Shown here: positions 50,571 to 59,280 of the stretch, piece after piece
Layout: the number at the start of each line of letters is the position of its first letter
Position numbering within the stretch: position 1 is the first letter of the stretch
Assembly (NCBI GenBank): GCA_964536965.1
Contig: CAZIAL010000016.1
Location: 6,076 to 70,075, forward strand
Length of the DNA stretch: 64,000 nucleotides
Origin: JACMQW01 sp964536965
Lineage (GTDB): Bacteria > Bdellovibrionota > UBA1018
Direction of reading: 5' to 3'
Notes under the pieces: model-generated
Told to the model about the DNA's origin: nothing
The model's database searches: none
What the model saw: only the letters and a program-made list of their open reading frames with translations
Program-made: the position numbers and the translations under genes

Positions 50571-53063
50571 TTAAAATGGCGGACCGATAAAGAACTGGAA
50601 TACCGAGTTGTCATCTTCAGGCTTTTTGTTGATCGGAAAGCCCCATTCAAAACGAAGGGGACCGATCGGGGAAAACCAGCGGAAGCCGAAACCTGCGTCC
50701 TGGCGGAGCTTGATATTGCTGAGCTCGGGACGAGACGCGTAAACGTTTCCGATGTCGTAAAAGAGCACGAATTTCAGCCCGGCTTCGCGAACGATGGGGT
50801 GCTCGAGTTCGAACAGGGAGTAAAATTCGTAGCTGCCACCCAGCGGAACCTGGTACTTTGTCCCGTTGGTCGCCGTCTTCTGGCGAGCCGGACCGACGGT
50901 GTAAAAGTTGTAGCCCTTCATATTGTTTGGGCCACCGAGGTAGAATCGCTCCGAAGGAGGAACGCCGCGCCCATCCTGACCGTGCGCTTCGCCATACTCC
51001 GTCGAGTTCCGGAAAACGAGGTCGCCGGCGAGTCGAGTGTAGAAACGATTGTTGGCAATCGCCTTCATGAAGCGCTTGTCTCCGCCAAGACCCGCGACGC
51101 CCGCCGTTTCCACGGAAAGACTCTGATAGCTGCCGCCCGAGGTTTCGAAGCGGTTGTTCCGGCGATCACGAATGACGCTCCAAACCACGCTCGAAAGCAG
51201 TCCGGTGTCGGCCTGAATATCGGCGAGATCGAATGCGTCGGGATTCTCGATTTCCACGGACTCGATCGTCAGGCGTTCGCGTTTGTAGGTAATGAACGCG
51301 TTCGTATAGTCGAAGATGGGATAACCGAGGCGAACGTCTCCCCCGAACTTTCGCGTCGTATACTTGTCCGGGATGAAGAAGGTCACATAGTAGACGTCGA
51401 AACCGGCGGACCAGTTGGTATCGAAGACATAGGGATCGGTGAAGCCGAGGTTAACGCTCTTGTCGCGGCGATCGCGGGTGATGTTCGTCGAAAGACTGAT
51501 CGTCTGCCCACGCCCGAGGAAGTTCGACTCCGAAACCTGGGTTTGGAAGAAGAGCCCTTTCGCCGATCCGTACCCGGCGCCCAGGGTGATCGTCCCGGTC
51601 GGGCGCTCTTTCACCTGGATATCGACATTGACGAGGTCGTTTCGGTCTTTCGGCGTCGACGTGTTGAAAAGCACCTCGCCCGGCTGGAAGTATCCGAGCC
51701 GTTCGACGTTTTCCCGCGACTGACGGAAGCGAGTGCCGTTGTAGAGCTCCCCTTCTTTGATTTTGAGTTCCCGCCGGATGACTTTATCGTGGGTTTTCGT
51801 ATTCCCCACCATGTTGATCTCGCCGAAATAGGCGAGCGTGCCCTTCTCGAAGTTATAGTCGATGTCGACGGTCTTGGTTTCGTCTTTCACGTCCATCCGG
51901 GGGATGACGTTCACGAACGCGTATCCGAGATCCTGATACTTTTCGGAGAGCTTCTGGATGTCGGCGTTCCGCTTCGAGATCGAGAAGGTCTCGCCCTCGA
52001 GCATCTTTACTTCGGCGCCGAGCTCTTCGCGGCTGAAGAGAAGATCGCCCGAGAAATCGATCTTCCCGGTTTGATACTTTTCGCCTTCATCGACGTAAAT
52101 AGTGACATACAGCCACTTCTTGTCATCGGAGACGCTGACGACCGGGCTCTCGTATTTAAATTTCACGAAGCCGTTATCGAGATACCAGTAGGTCAGCCGC
52201 TGGAGATCCGTTTTAAAGGCCGATTCCTTGAAGTTCCCGGAGCTCGAAACGAAACTGAAGAATCCGCCTTCGCGAGTTTCCGGCATCACGCTCTTCAGCT
52301 GGTCGTCCGAAAAGGCCCGATTGTTCAGGAAGGTGATCTTTTTGATCTGAACTTTATCGAAGTCGTTAATTTTGTAGCGGAGGGTGACTTCGTCCGGCTT
52401 TTTAGCATCGAGCTGGACGACTTCGAAACTGACCTTGGCGAGGTAGTAACCCTTATCTTCGTACGCCTTGGTGATGAATCCAACGTCTTCCTTCACCTTG
52501 TTGATGTCGAGAATGGACCACTGCTTGACCTTCACGACGCCCTCGAGGTCCGTGGTCGTGATTCGCTCGTTGCCGACGAACTCGATTTCGGTGATCACCG
52601 GCCGCTCACGCAGGATGACGATCAGGTTGGCGCCACCCGCCACGGTTTCCGCATCGACCTGAATATCGTCGAAGAATCCCATGTTAAAGAGGGCCTGTAC
52701 GTCCGCGCGAATCATCTCCCGCGAAATGGCGGAACCCACTTTCGTGGACACCTTGCCGACGACCGCTTCTTTTTCGATCCGTTTCAATCCGCGGACTTCA
52801 ATCCCGCGCACGGGCAGTCCGGCGAATCCGTCGATCGCGTCTGAAACCCGTACCGTCGTTTCGCGCACGGGCACCGTTCGACCGCGCCGCGGTTTTGGCT
52901 TCGGGGCTTTCCGCGCCGCTGCGGGCCGCGGAGTCGCCGTAGGCGCAGGATCGACCGCGAGTGCCGACGTGACGAATGCAGAGAGAATCAAGGACGCCGA
53001 CGCGAGCCAAGTCGCGCGTCGGGTTCGCCTATCCGCCCGCCAGGATTGAGGATTTGGAATCAC
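50571..53063 (-). CDS. bamA: Outer-membrane protein assembly factor BamA
   Basis: 830 residues. Signal peptide (about 14-36), a Pro/Arg/Lys-rich periplasmic linker (40-65), then five POTRA domains (about 72-420: VRGIEVRGLKRIEKEAV, ITEIEFVGNERITTTDL, VQIKKITFLNNRAFSDD, KIDFSGDLLFSREEL, YFGEINMVGNTKTHDKVIRREL) and the Omp85 16-strand barrel to the end (GAGYGSAKGLFFQ, FYLGGPNNMKGYNF as the loop 6 region near VRGY/F). C-terminal FQFFIGPPF ends in Phe. Core of the BAM complex. Confidence 0.95.
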   Translation of the reverse strand: MIPNPQSWRADRRTRRATWLASASLILSAFVTSALAVDPAPTATPRPAAARKAPKPKPRRGRTVPVRETTVRVSDAIDGFAGLPVRGIEVRGLKRIEKEAVVGKVSTKVGSAISREMIRADVQALFNMGFFDDIQVDAETVAGGANLIVILRERPVITEIEFVGNERITTTDLEGVVKVKQWSILDINKVKEDVGFITKAYEDKGYYLAKVSFEVVQLDAKKPDEVTLRYKINDFDKVQIKKITFLNNRAFSDDQLKSVMPETREGGFFSFVSSSGNFKESAFKTDLQRLTYWYLDNGFVKFKYESPVVSVSDDKKWLYVTIYVDEGEKYQTGKIDFSGDLLFSREELGAEVKMLEGETFSISKRNADIQKLSEKYQDLGYAFVNVIPRMDVKDETKTVDIDYNFEKGTLAYFGEINMVGNTKTHDKVIRRELKIKEGELYNGTRFRQSRENVERLGYFQPGEVLFNTSTPKDRNDLVNVDIQVKERPTGTITLGAGYGSAKGLFFQTQVSESNFLGRGQTISLSTNITRDRRDKSVNLGFTDPYVFDTNWSAGFDVYYVTFFIPDKYTTRKFGGDVRLGYPIFDYTNAFITYKRERLTIESVEIENPDAFDLADIQADTGLLSSVVWSVIRDRRNNRFETSGGSYQSLSVETAGVAGLGGDKRFMKAIANNRFYTRLAGDLVFRNSTEYGEAHGQDGRGVPPSERFYLGGPNNMKGYNFYTVGPARQKTATNGTKYQVPLGGSYEFYSLFELEHPIVREAGLKFVLFYDIGNVYASRPELSNIKLRQDAGFGFRWFSPIGPLRFEWGFPINKKPEDDNSVFQFFIGPPF

Positions 53064-53123
53064 CCCGTATGTCTAGGAGAACCGATGTCTTCAGTCAACC
53101 TTAAGGGATGCGCGGAGAAAGAA

Positions 53124-53798
53124 TCAGATGAAGCGGCCATCCTGCATTTTCAAGACGCGATGCATTCGACTGGCGATCGCAGCATCGTGCGTCACGATCA
53201 AAACCGAAATTCCGGTGGCTTGGTTGAGACTCGTGAGCAGATCGATGACGTTCTGGCTGTTCTGGGAATCCAGATTTCCGGTGAGTTCGTCGGCGAGCAG
53301 TAGCTTTGGGCGGAGGATCACAGAACGCGCGACCGCTACGCGTTGCTGCTCGCCGCCGGAAAGCTCGGCCGGCCGATGGTGAAGACGATGTCCCAGACCC
53401 ACGAATTCGAGAAGCTCCCGCGCATGTTGGGCGGATTTCTCTCGGTCGTCACCGGCGATCAGCGCCGGCATCATCACGTTCTCGAGCGCGTCGAACTCGG
53501 GCAAAAGGTAGTGAAACTGGAAGACGAACCCCAGAACGCGGTTTCGAAACTGGGAAAGTCCCTTTTCGCTGAACTGAAGAATGTTTTGGTTCGTCGGACC
53601 GTAGAGGATCTTGCCCTGGTCCGGGCGTTCAAGGGTGCCGAGAGCATGCAGGAGCGTGCTTTTCCCCACTCCGCTGGAGCCGGTGATCGCGACCATCTCG
53701 CCCGGAGCGATTTCGAGATCGACCCCCCGAAGCACGGGAATCTCCGTCGCCCCTTTTCGATATGTCTTACTGACGCCTTCGGCCCGAATGAGAAACAT
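53124..53798 (-). CDS. lolD: Lipoprotein-release ABC transporter ATPase LolD
   Basis: 224 residues from the ATG at 53798, which shares bases with the lolC stop (TAATG). ATPase of the LolCDE-type complex that pulls lipoproteins out of the inner membrane for transfer to LolA. Walker A GSSGVGKS, Q loop FQFHYLLPEFDALENV, signature LSGGEQQR, Walker B LLLADELTGNLDS, H loop THD. The usual ADEPTGNLD is ADELTGNLD here (Pro to Leu after the catalytic Glu). Sixty bases separate it from bamA. Confidence 0.93.
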   Translation of the reverse strand: MFLIRAEGVSKTYRKGATEIPVLRGVDLEIAPGEMVAITGSSGVGKSTLLHALGTLERPDQGKILYGPTNQNILQFSEKGLSQFRNRVLGFVFQFHYLLPEFDALENVMMPALIAGDDREKSAQHARELLEFVGLGHRLHHRPAELSGGEQQRVAVARSVILRPKLLLADELTGNLDSQNSQNVIDLLTSLNQATGISVLIVTHDAAIASRMHRVLKMQDGRFI

Positions 53799-55039
53799 TA
53801 GTCGTAGCGTATCCCTTCCATCGGCGATTGGGTAGAGACCCGGAACGCGGGATAAATCGTCGCACCGAGGATGATGAGGAGCGCCAGGCATCCGATCCAG
53901 GCGATTTCGTTCCAGTCCATCGTAACGGGCAGGTACTCGATGTAATAGACGTCCGCGGGCAGTCGGATCAGCTTCGTTCGATCGAGCAAGACGTTTAAGA
54001 GGAGTCCGAGCCCCATTCCTGCACCCGTTCCGACCAGCCCGATGCCCAGCCCGATCAGCGCGAAAATTCGGAAGCCTTGGCCAGGACGAAGGCCCATGGC
54101 CTTCAGAATCGCGATCTCTTTCGTCTTGTCATGGATCATCATCATCAGCGTCGATACGACGTTGAAGGCGGCCACGATCACGATCGCCAGCAGGATGATC
54201 GAAATGACGATCTTCTCGAGTTTGATCGCGTAGAAAAGATTTTTATTCAGCTGGGTCCAGTCCTTGGAGCGAAACGGATAGCCGAACGACTCGCCGAGCA
54301 GGTCGGATGCGGCTCGGGGGTCTTCGCCGCGCGGAAGCTTGAGCTTAAACGTGCTCGCCCGATTCGGTAGCCCGAAAATCTTTTGGGACCAGTCGATCTT
54401 CGCGAATGCATACTTGGAATCGTATTCATACATTCCGAGACTGGCGATACCCACGACCGTGGCTTCCAAGATTTTCGGAATCCCGAGCGAACGCGACTCG
54501 CCTTCCGAGCCGGCCGACGCGACTTGCGGAATCACGAGGCGGATGGGATTTCCAACGGTAGCCCCGATTTTCTCCGCGAGGACCTTGGCGAGCACGATCT
54601 CGCCATCGGCCTGCGGCATGCGCCCCTTCAGAATCCGTTTCGGCAAAGTCGTCGCCTTCGCCGCGGCTTCCGGATCGATTCCTTCGAGCAGAACCCCGCC
54701 CGTTCCCAACGGTCCCGCCGCCATCAACTCGGTGATGAGCGACGCAGAGATCGCCTCGGTCTGCGGGAGCGCGCGCATGATCTTTTGGCGGATCAGCGCC
54801 GGATCGACAACGGGATCCGCGCGCGAATAGAGGACGACATCGCCGTTCAGCCCGCTGATCGCATCGCCGAGCTCCCCTTCGAACCCGTTGATCACCGAGG
54901 TCACCACGGTCAGAGCCAGGACACCTAAAGCGACTCCGACGACGGAGACCCAGGAAATCAGGGAAAGGAAACCGTCCGAGGTCTTCGAAAGCAGAAATCC
55001 TCGGGCAAGAATGGTGACCGGATTCGGGCGCCGGGCCAT
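53798..55039 (-). CDS. lolC: Lipoprotein-release permease LolC/LolE
   Basis: 413 residues. MacB/FtsX-type permease with one N-terminal helix (about 22-45, SLISWVSVVGVALGVLALTVV), a large periplasmic domain (about 50-270) and three C-terminal helices (ISIILLAIVIVAAFNVVSTL, IFALIGLGIGLVGTGAGMGLGLLLNVLLD, IAWIGCLALLIILGATIYP). The motif KTKEIAILKAMG is the coupling site for LolD. Only one such permease gene is present, so it probably works as a homodimer (a LolF-type arrangement). Overlaps the lysS stop (TAATG). Confidence 0.92.
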   Translation of the reverse strand: MARRPNPVTILARGFLLSKTSDGFLSLISWVSVVGVALGVLALTVVTSVINGFEGELGDAISGLNGDVVLYSRADPVVDPALIRQKIMRALPQTEAISASLITELMAAGPLGTGGVLLEGIDPEAAAKATTLPKRILKGRMPQADGEIVLAKVLAEKIGATVGNPIRLVIPQVASAGSEGESRSLGIPKILEATVVGIASLGMYEYDSKYAFAKIDWSQKIFGLPNRASTFKLKLPRGEDPRAASDLLGESFGYPFRSKDWTQLNKNLFYAIKLEKIVISIILLAIVIVAAFNVVSTLMMMIHDKTKEIAILKAMGLRPGQGFRIFALIGLGIGLVGTGAGMGLGLLLNVLLDRTKLIRLPADVYYIEYLPVTMDWNEIAWIGCLALLIILGATIYPAFRVSTQSPMEGIRYD

Positions 55040-56601
55040 TACTCCCTCTCGGAGGTGAAGTGGGTGCCCTCGTCCGTATGCGCGGGAACATCGACGAGCT
55101 TACGCATGGCCGGAAAAAGGATCACGTCGCGAATGGAAGCCGAGTCCGTGAAGAGCATTGCCAGGCGATCGATTCCGATACCTTGCCCCGCGGTCGGAGG
55201 CATTCCGTACTCGAGGGCGACGCAATAATCTTCGTCGTGCTCGCACGCTTCGAGATCGCCGCCCTCTTTCGCCTCGCTCTGCTTGAGAAACCGATTTCGC
55301 TGATCCACGGGATCGTTCAACTCGCTGAACGCATTCCCGACCTCGCGGCCGTAAATAAACATTTCGAAACGATCGACGAGGAAGGGGTCCTTTTCGTTCA
55401 GTCTCGAAAGCGGGGATACATCCGTCGGATACTGCGTGATGAACGTCGGCTGGATCAGCTTCGCTTCCACCTCGGCATCGAAAATCGCCATGATCAGATT
55501 TCCGATCGGCGCCTTCGTTTCCATATGGATATGCTTCGCTTTCCCGTACGCAAGCAGCGCCTCGCGGTCGCGAATCTTCGCGCGGTCCTGGAAACCGGAA
55601 TGCTTCAGGATTGAGTCCTCGACCGAAATCCGCTCCCACTTGCCGCCGAGTTCGATCTCGGTTCCTTGGTAGGTAATCTTGGTCTTGCCCGTGAGCTTTA
55701 CGGCGATTCGCGACAGGAGTTGCTCCGAGAGATCCATCAGGTCCTCGTATGTCGCGTACGTCATGTAGAACTCGAGCATCGTGAATTCGGGATTGTGCTT
55801 GATCGAAACGCCTTCGTTCCGGAAGTTACGGTTGATCTCGAAGACGCGTTCGAACCCGCCGACCACGAGCCGCTTCAGATAGAGCTCGGGAGCGATCCGA
55901 AGATAGAGGTCGGTATCCAGCGTATTGTGATGGGTCACGAATGGTCGCGCCGCCGCCCCGCCGGCGATAGGGTGGAGCATCGGCGTTTCGACTTCCATGA
56001 AGTCATGCTCACGGAAGAACTGACGGATTTCATCGACGATCAGCGCGCGCTTGCGGAACGTCTCGCGGGACTCTTCGGTCACGATCAGGTCGACGTACCG
56101 CTGGCGATAGCGCTTCTCGATATCGGTCATACCGTGAAACTTTTCGGGAAGCGGCTGCAGGGACTTCGTCAGGAGCACGAGTTTATCGGCGTGAACGGAT
56201 AGTTCGCCGGTTTTGGTTTTGAAAAGATGCCCTTCGACATACGCGATATCGCCCACATCGAAATCGTCTTTATAGAGCGCGTACCCTTCTTCGCCGAGCG
56301 AGTCCTTGGCGACGTAGACTTGGATCAGTCCGGTTCGATCTCTGAGACGAAGGAACGCCGCCTTTCCGAAGTCGCGGATCGCCATCGCGCGTCCGGCGAC
56401 GGTCGCGCGAATCTTCGCCCCTTCAAGCTCCTCTTTCGACTTCTCGTCGTACTCCCGATGCAGATCGGCCGCGAGATTCTCGGGGCGATATCCGTTTTTG
56501 TACGGATTCTCGTTTCGGCCCTGAATCCGAAGCATTTTTTCGTAACGAACGCGGACTTGTTCCGGCAAATGGGAGAGATCGGGGGTCGAGGAGGTGGTCA
56601 T
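55039..56601 (-). CDS. lysS: Lysyl-tRNA synthetase, class II
   Basis: 520 residues from the ATG at 56601, four bases after trxB; an in-frame start at 56640 inside trxB is possible. N-terminal anticodon-binding OB domain (about 60-165, KIRATVAGRAMAIRDFGKAAFLRLRD) and class II catalytic core: motif 1 near FMEVETPMLHPIAGGAAARPF, motif 2 FRNEGVSIKHNPEFTMLE, motif 3 GIGIDRLAMLFTDSASIRDVILFP. Charges tRNA-Lys in the cytoplasm. Its place next to lol genes is conserved in several deltaproteobacteria-like genomes. Confidence 0.95.
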   Translation of the reverse strand: MTTSSTPDLSHLPEQVRVRYEKMLRIQGRNENPYKNGYRPENLAADLHREYDEKSKEELEGAKIRATVAGRAMAIRDFGKAAFLRLRDRTGLIQVYVAKDSLGEEGYALYKDDFDVGDIAYVEGHLFKTKTGELSVHADKLVLLTKSLQPLPEKFHGMTDIEKRYRQRYVDLIVTEESRETFRKRALIVDEIRQFFREHDFMEVETPMLHPIAGGAAARPFVTHHNTLDTDLYLRIAPELYLKRLVVGGFERVFEINRNFRNEGVSIKHNPEFTMLEFYMTYATYEDLMDLSEQLLSRIAVKLTGKTKITYQGTEIELGGKWERISVEDSILKHSGFQDRAKIRDREALLAYGKAKHIHMETKAPIGNLIMAIFDAEVEAKLIQPTFITQYPTDVSPLSRLNEKDPFLVDRFEMFIYGREVGNAFSELNDPVDQRNRFLKQSEAKEGGDLEACEHDEDYCVALEYGMPPTAGQGIGIDRLAMLFTDSASIRDVILFPAMRKLVDVPAHTDEGTHFTSERE

Positions 56602-56605
56602 ATTT

Positions 56606-57538
56606 TCAGTGGCCTTCGGCTTCGAGGAATCGTTCGGCATCGATCGCCGCCATACAACCTGTGCCGGCCGCCGTCACGGCCTGGCGATAAACATGGTCGG
56701 CGACATCCCCGGCCGCGAAAATCCCCGGCACGTTCGTCTTCGTCGTTCCGGGCTCCACGACCAGGTAACCATTTTCGTCCGTCTTCAGGATGTCGACGAA
56801 CGGCTTCGTATTCGGCTCGTGGCCGATCGCGATGAAAAGGCCGGTGACTTTCATCTCCGACTTCGCGCCCGTTTCGAGGTTCTTGAGCGTCAGGGATTCA
56901 ACCGCAGTCGCGCCGTTGATTTCTTCGACCGCGGTGTTCCAGATGAACTTGATCTTCGGATTCTTCTGCGCCTTTTCCTGCATGATCTTCGAGGCGCGCA
57001 GGGAATCGCGGCGATGGATCACGGTCACGGATTTCGCGAAGCGCGTGAGGAACGTCGCCTCCTCCATCGCGGTATCGCCACCGCCTACGACGGCGATGTC
57101 CTGGTTGCGGAAAAAGAAACCGTCGCAAGTCGCGCACGCCGAGACCCCTTTGCCGTAATATTTTTTCTCGCTCTCGATCCCGAGCCATTTCGCGGAGGCG
57201 CCAGTCGAGATGATGAGCGTCGAGGTTTCCACCGTCGTTCCGTTATCCAGGTGGAGCACGAACGGACGTTTCTTCGCATCGACCTTCGTCACTCGCCCCG
57301 TGAGGAAACGCGTCCCGAATCTTTCCGCCTGCTTCCGGAACTGGGCCATGAGTTCGGGACCCATCACCCCTTCCGCGAAGCCCGGATAATTTTCGACGTC
57401 ACTCGTGATCGTGAGCTGGCCACCCGGCTGCTCCCCTTCGATCACCAGCGGCTGGAGGTTCGCCCGGGCGGCATAAATCGCCGCGGTCAATCCGGCGGGA
57501 CCCGTACCTAAGACGACGACGTTTTCAGGAGAAGCCAT
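56606..57538 (-). CDS. trxB: Thioredoxin reductase
   Basis: 310 residues. NADPH-dependent flavoenzyme that reduces thioredoxin. FAD motif GTGPAGLTAAIYAA near the start, redox pair CATC (Cys135, Cys138) in GVSACATCDG, NADPH motif VVGGGDTAMEEA, and the C-terminal FAD motif GIFAAGDVADHVYRQAVTAAGTGCMAAIDAERFL. Normal length. First gene of the long envelope cluster, with lysS starting four bases after its stop. Confidence 0.95.
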   Translation of the reverse strand: MASPENVVVLGTGPAGLTAAIYAARANLQPLVIEGEQPGGQLTITSDVENYPGFAEGVMGPELMAQFRKQAERFGTRFLTGRVTKVDAKKRPFVLHLDNGTTVETSTLIISTGASAKWLGIESEKKYYGKGVSACATCDGFFFRNQDIAVVGGGDTAMEEATFLTRFAKSVTVIHRRDSLRASKIMQEKAQKNPKIKFIWNTAVEEINGATAVESLTLKNLETGAKSEMKVTGLFIAIGHEPNTKPFVDILKTDENGYLVVEPGTTKTNVPGIFAAGDVADHVYRQAVTAAGTGCMAAIDAERFLEAEGH

Positions 57539-57635
57539 ATCTGAAGCTCCAGTCTAGAGGATGTAAAATCGCCCACGGCCGGCCGAGGGATTCGGCGGTG
57601 GCGCGGGTGACTCGGAAAACAGTGAGGACGAATGC

Positions 57636-57818
57636 TTAAGCGGAGTTGTCGGCGATGAGTGCGTCGATGCTGACGATCTCCGCGTTCTCGGACTCGTCCG
57701 GGAGTTCTTTCAGGAACTTTTCGTAGTCTTCGGACTTGGTGGTCCCACGCTGAACGTTGCGCTCGATCACGCGGCTGTCGAATTTCTTCGCTTCGGTGGC
57801 ATCAAAAAGGAGTGTCAT
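57636..57818 (-). CDS. 60-residue acidic protein, unknown function
   Basis: ATG at 57818 preceded by AAGG; 60 residues beginning MTLLFDATEAKKFDSRV. The protein is acidic and hydrophilic with no Cys and no membrane segment (KFLKELPDESENAEIVSIDALIADNSA at the end, in two parts). It looks like a small conserved-type cytoplasmic protein, but no family is recognised. About 100 bases upstream of trxB on the same strand. Confidence 0.6.
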   Translation of the reverse strand: MTLLFDATEAKKFDSRVIERNVQRGTTKSEDYEKFLKELPDESENAEIVSIDALIADNSA

Positions 57819-57892
57819 AGGCCTTAGTTATTATGCGCTCCGCGAAACTGAGTCAATTCATCTCGGGACTCCGAAAACGATGCTGCGATGCA

Positions 57893-58645
57893 TTAATGCC
57901 AGGTCTTATCCCCGGAGTCGCGATCGTCGTCGTTTTCAGACTCGGTGCCCTTGTTGACCACGAGTTTCAGGTGCTTTTTCTTCCCGGGAGCAGAAAGGCG
58001 CCCTTTCAACCCCCCGGTACCCGGCTTCGGCTTCTTGGCGATGATCATCCGGGTTTGGACCCAGAGATATCCCAGTCCCGCGATCATGCCGCCGATATGC
58101 GCGGCGCTGGAAAGGCCGGCCCGGCCCGAAAAGAGCGTGGAGAGAAACTCGACTCCCGCCAGAACCCAGATAAAATGTTTCGCCTTCATCGGGAAAAGCA
58201 TCATGAAGAGCATGGTGCGTTCGCCGAAGAGGATTCCGTACGCCATGAGGCAGCCGTAGATCGCGCCCGACGCGCCCACCATGGGCGTGTCGATGCCCGA
58301 ACCTTTCCATACCCAGAGCTGGAGCAGGAGATAGAGGAGCCCCGCAAAGGTGGAACAGAAAAAATAGAACATGAGGAACCGCTTTCGCCCCCACTTGAAC
58401 TCCAAGTCGTTCGCGATGAACGCGAGCATCATGAGATTCAGAATGAGGTGCAAAGGATCCGCATGGAGAAACGGATAAGTGAAAAGCTGCCAAAGCCGGC
58501 CCTGAAAGAGAAAGCCGCGTGGAACGAGCCCAAAGAAGCTTTGGAGATGTCCGCCGAAAAACTGGTCGATCGACTGCTGAACGATGAATGCGACAACGCA
58601 GGCGATGAGCAGAATCTTTACGGTGGGCGATAGACGTAAAGGCAT
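57893..58645 (-). CDS. Rhomboid-family intramembrane serine protease
   Basis: 250 residues from the ATG at 58645, with GGGAGC upstream and four bases after the epimerase stop. Six membrane helices; catalytic Ser126 in GASGAIYG and His183 in AAHIGGMIAG; the conserved WQLFTYPFLHADPLHLILNL loop covers residues 52-71 and LEFKWGRKRF follows helix 2. The C-terminal cytoplasmic tail (about 205-250) is Lys/Gly-rich then acidic (ENDDDRDSGDK). Cleaves membrane-protein helices; substrates unknown. Cotranscribed with methylmalonyl-CoA epimerase. Confidence 0.9.
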   Translation of the reverse strand: MPLRLSPTVKILLIACVVAFIVQQSIDQFFGGHLQSFFGLVPRGFLFQGRLWQLFTYPFLHADPLHLILNLMMLAFIANDLEFKWGRKRFLMFYFFCSTFAGLLYLLLQLWVWKGSGIDTPMVGASGAIYGCLMAYGILFGERTMLFMMLFPMKAKHFIWVLAGVEFLSTLFSGRAGLSSAAHIGGMIAGLGYLWVQTRMIIAKKPKPGTGGLKGRLSAPGKKKHLKLVVNKGTESENDDDRDSGDKTWH

Positions 58646-58649
58646 CGGC

Positions 58650-59063
58650 TTAAGCTCCCGGTTCCATGATTTCGATGAGCATTCCGCCGGCGGACGCGGG
58701 GTGCACGAAATTGATTCGCATATCGTGCGCGCCCTTTTTCGGCGCATCGTAGATGAGGCGATACCCTTCCGAGCGGAGTCGCGCACAAAGAGCGTCGAGC
58801 TCGCCGCGCGAAGATTCGAAAGAGAGATGATGAATTCCGGGTCCGCGCTTCTCGATAAATTTCGCGACGGTTCCTTCGGGATCCGTGACTTCGAGAAACT
58901 CCAGAGCCGACGGCTTCTGCGGCAGGGGAAGAAAGTGAGTCGTGACGCCTTGTTCGGGAACCGGTTCCGTGCCGGAAACCGCGAGACCGAAGATTTCGAA
59001 GAGACGCTTCAATTCAGGAAGGTTCTTCACGGCGATGCCGATATGATTGAGATGGACGGGCAT
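58650..59063 (-). CDS. mce: Methylmalonyl-CoA epimerase
   Basis: 137 residues from the ATG at 59063. VOC/glyoxalase-fold enzyme interconverting (2R)- and (2S)-methylmalonyl-CoA between propionyl-CoA carboxylase and the B12-dependent mutase. Signatures: LNHIGIAVKNL (metal His), PGIHHLSFES and HPASAGGMLIEIMEP. A longer frame to 59168 runs into the structured intergenic element and gives a poor N-terminus, so it is rejected. No clear Shine-Dalgarno sequence. The rhomboid gene follows after four bases. The carboxylase and mutase genes are not in the window. Confidence 0.9.
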   Translation of the reverse strand: MPVHLNHIGIAVKNLPELKRLFEIFGLAVSGTEPVPEQGVTTHFLPLPQKPSALEFLEVTDPEGTVAKFIEKRGPGIHHLSFESSRGELDALCARLRSEGYRLIYDAPKKGAHDMRINFVHPASAGGMLIEIMEPGA

Positions 59064-59089
59064 GGGGGAAAAAGTATCCCGAAAAAAGG

Positions 59090-59280
59090 ATGAGGACCAC
59101 TCCCCTCTGTGCTGTACCCTTAGCTCCCACCTCGGAGCGTATGGCAAAGAGAAGCGGTCCTCAGTCAAGTTGCCTAATGCCTTGAGTACCCACCAAAGTC
59201 CCTCTCGGCCTAGACAACCTACCTATCGGAGCCGGGGTGAGAACCTTGAGGCGGTGCTCTCATTGTTGTGTTTTTTTTTT
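59090..59280 (+). ncRNA. Structured intergenic RNA element (sRNA or leader; strand uncertain)
   Basis: No gene fits this 215-base gap. TGAGGACC (59091-59098) pairs perfectly with GGTCCTCA (59156-59163), enclosing an irregular rod: TGCTGTAC/GTATGGCA and GCTCC/GGAGC with a six-base loop. A second hairpin is TCAAG/CTTGA (59165-59185). A third, TGAGAACC (59238-59245) with GGTGCTCTCA (59253-59262), is followed by T-rich sequence and ten T (59271-59280), a plus-strand terminator. On the minus strand the first stem would be followed by TCCTTTTTTC, upstream of the epimerase gene. The first 5' arm can also pair with the last 3' arm, closing a 174-base RNA much like 6S RNA in size. Identity is unproven. 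Confidence 0.45.

Noticed and set aside
50037..52844. A 935-codon open frame on the plus strand opposite bamA and skp
   Set aside because: It is the mirror of two clear genes. In GC-rich DNA the opposite strand often stays open; the product is rich in Arg/Asp/Glu/Phe/Val without family motifs.
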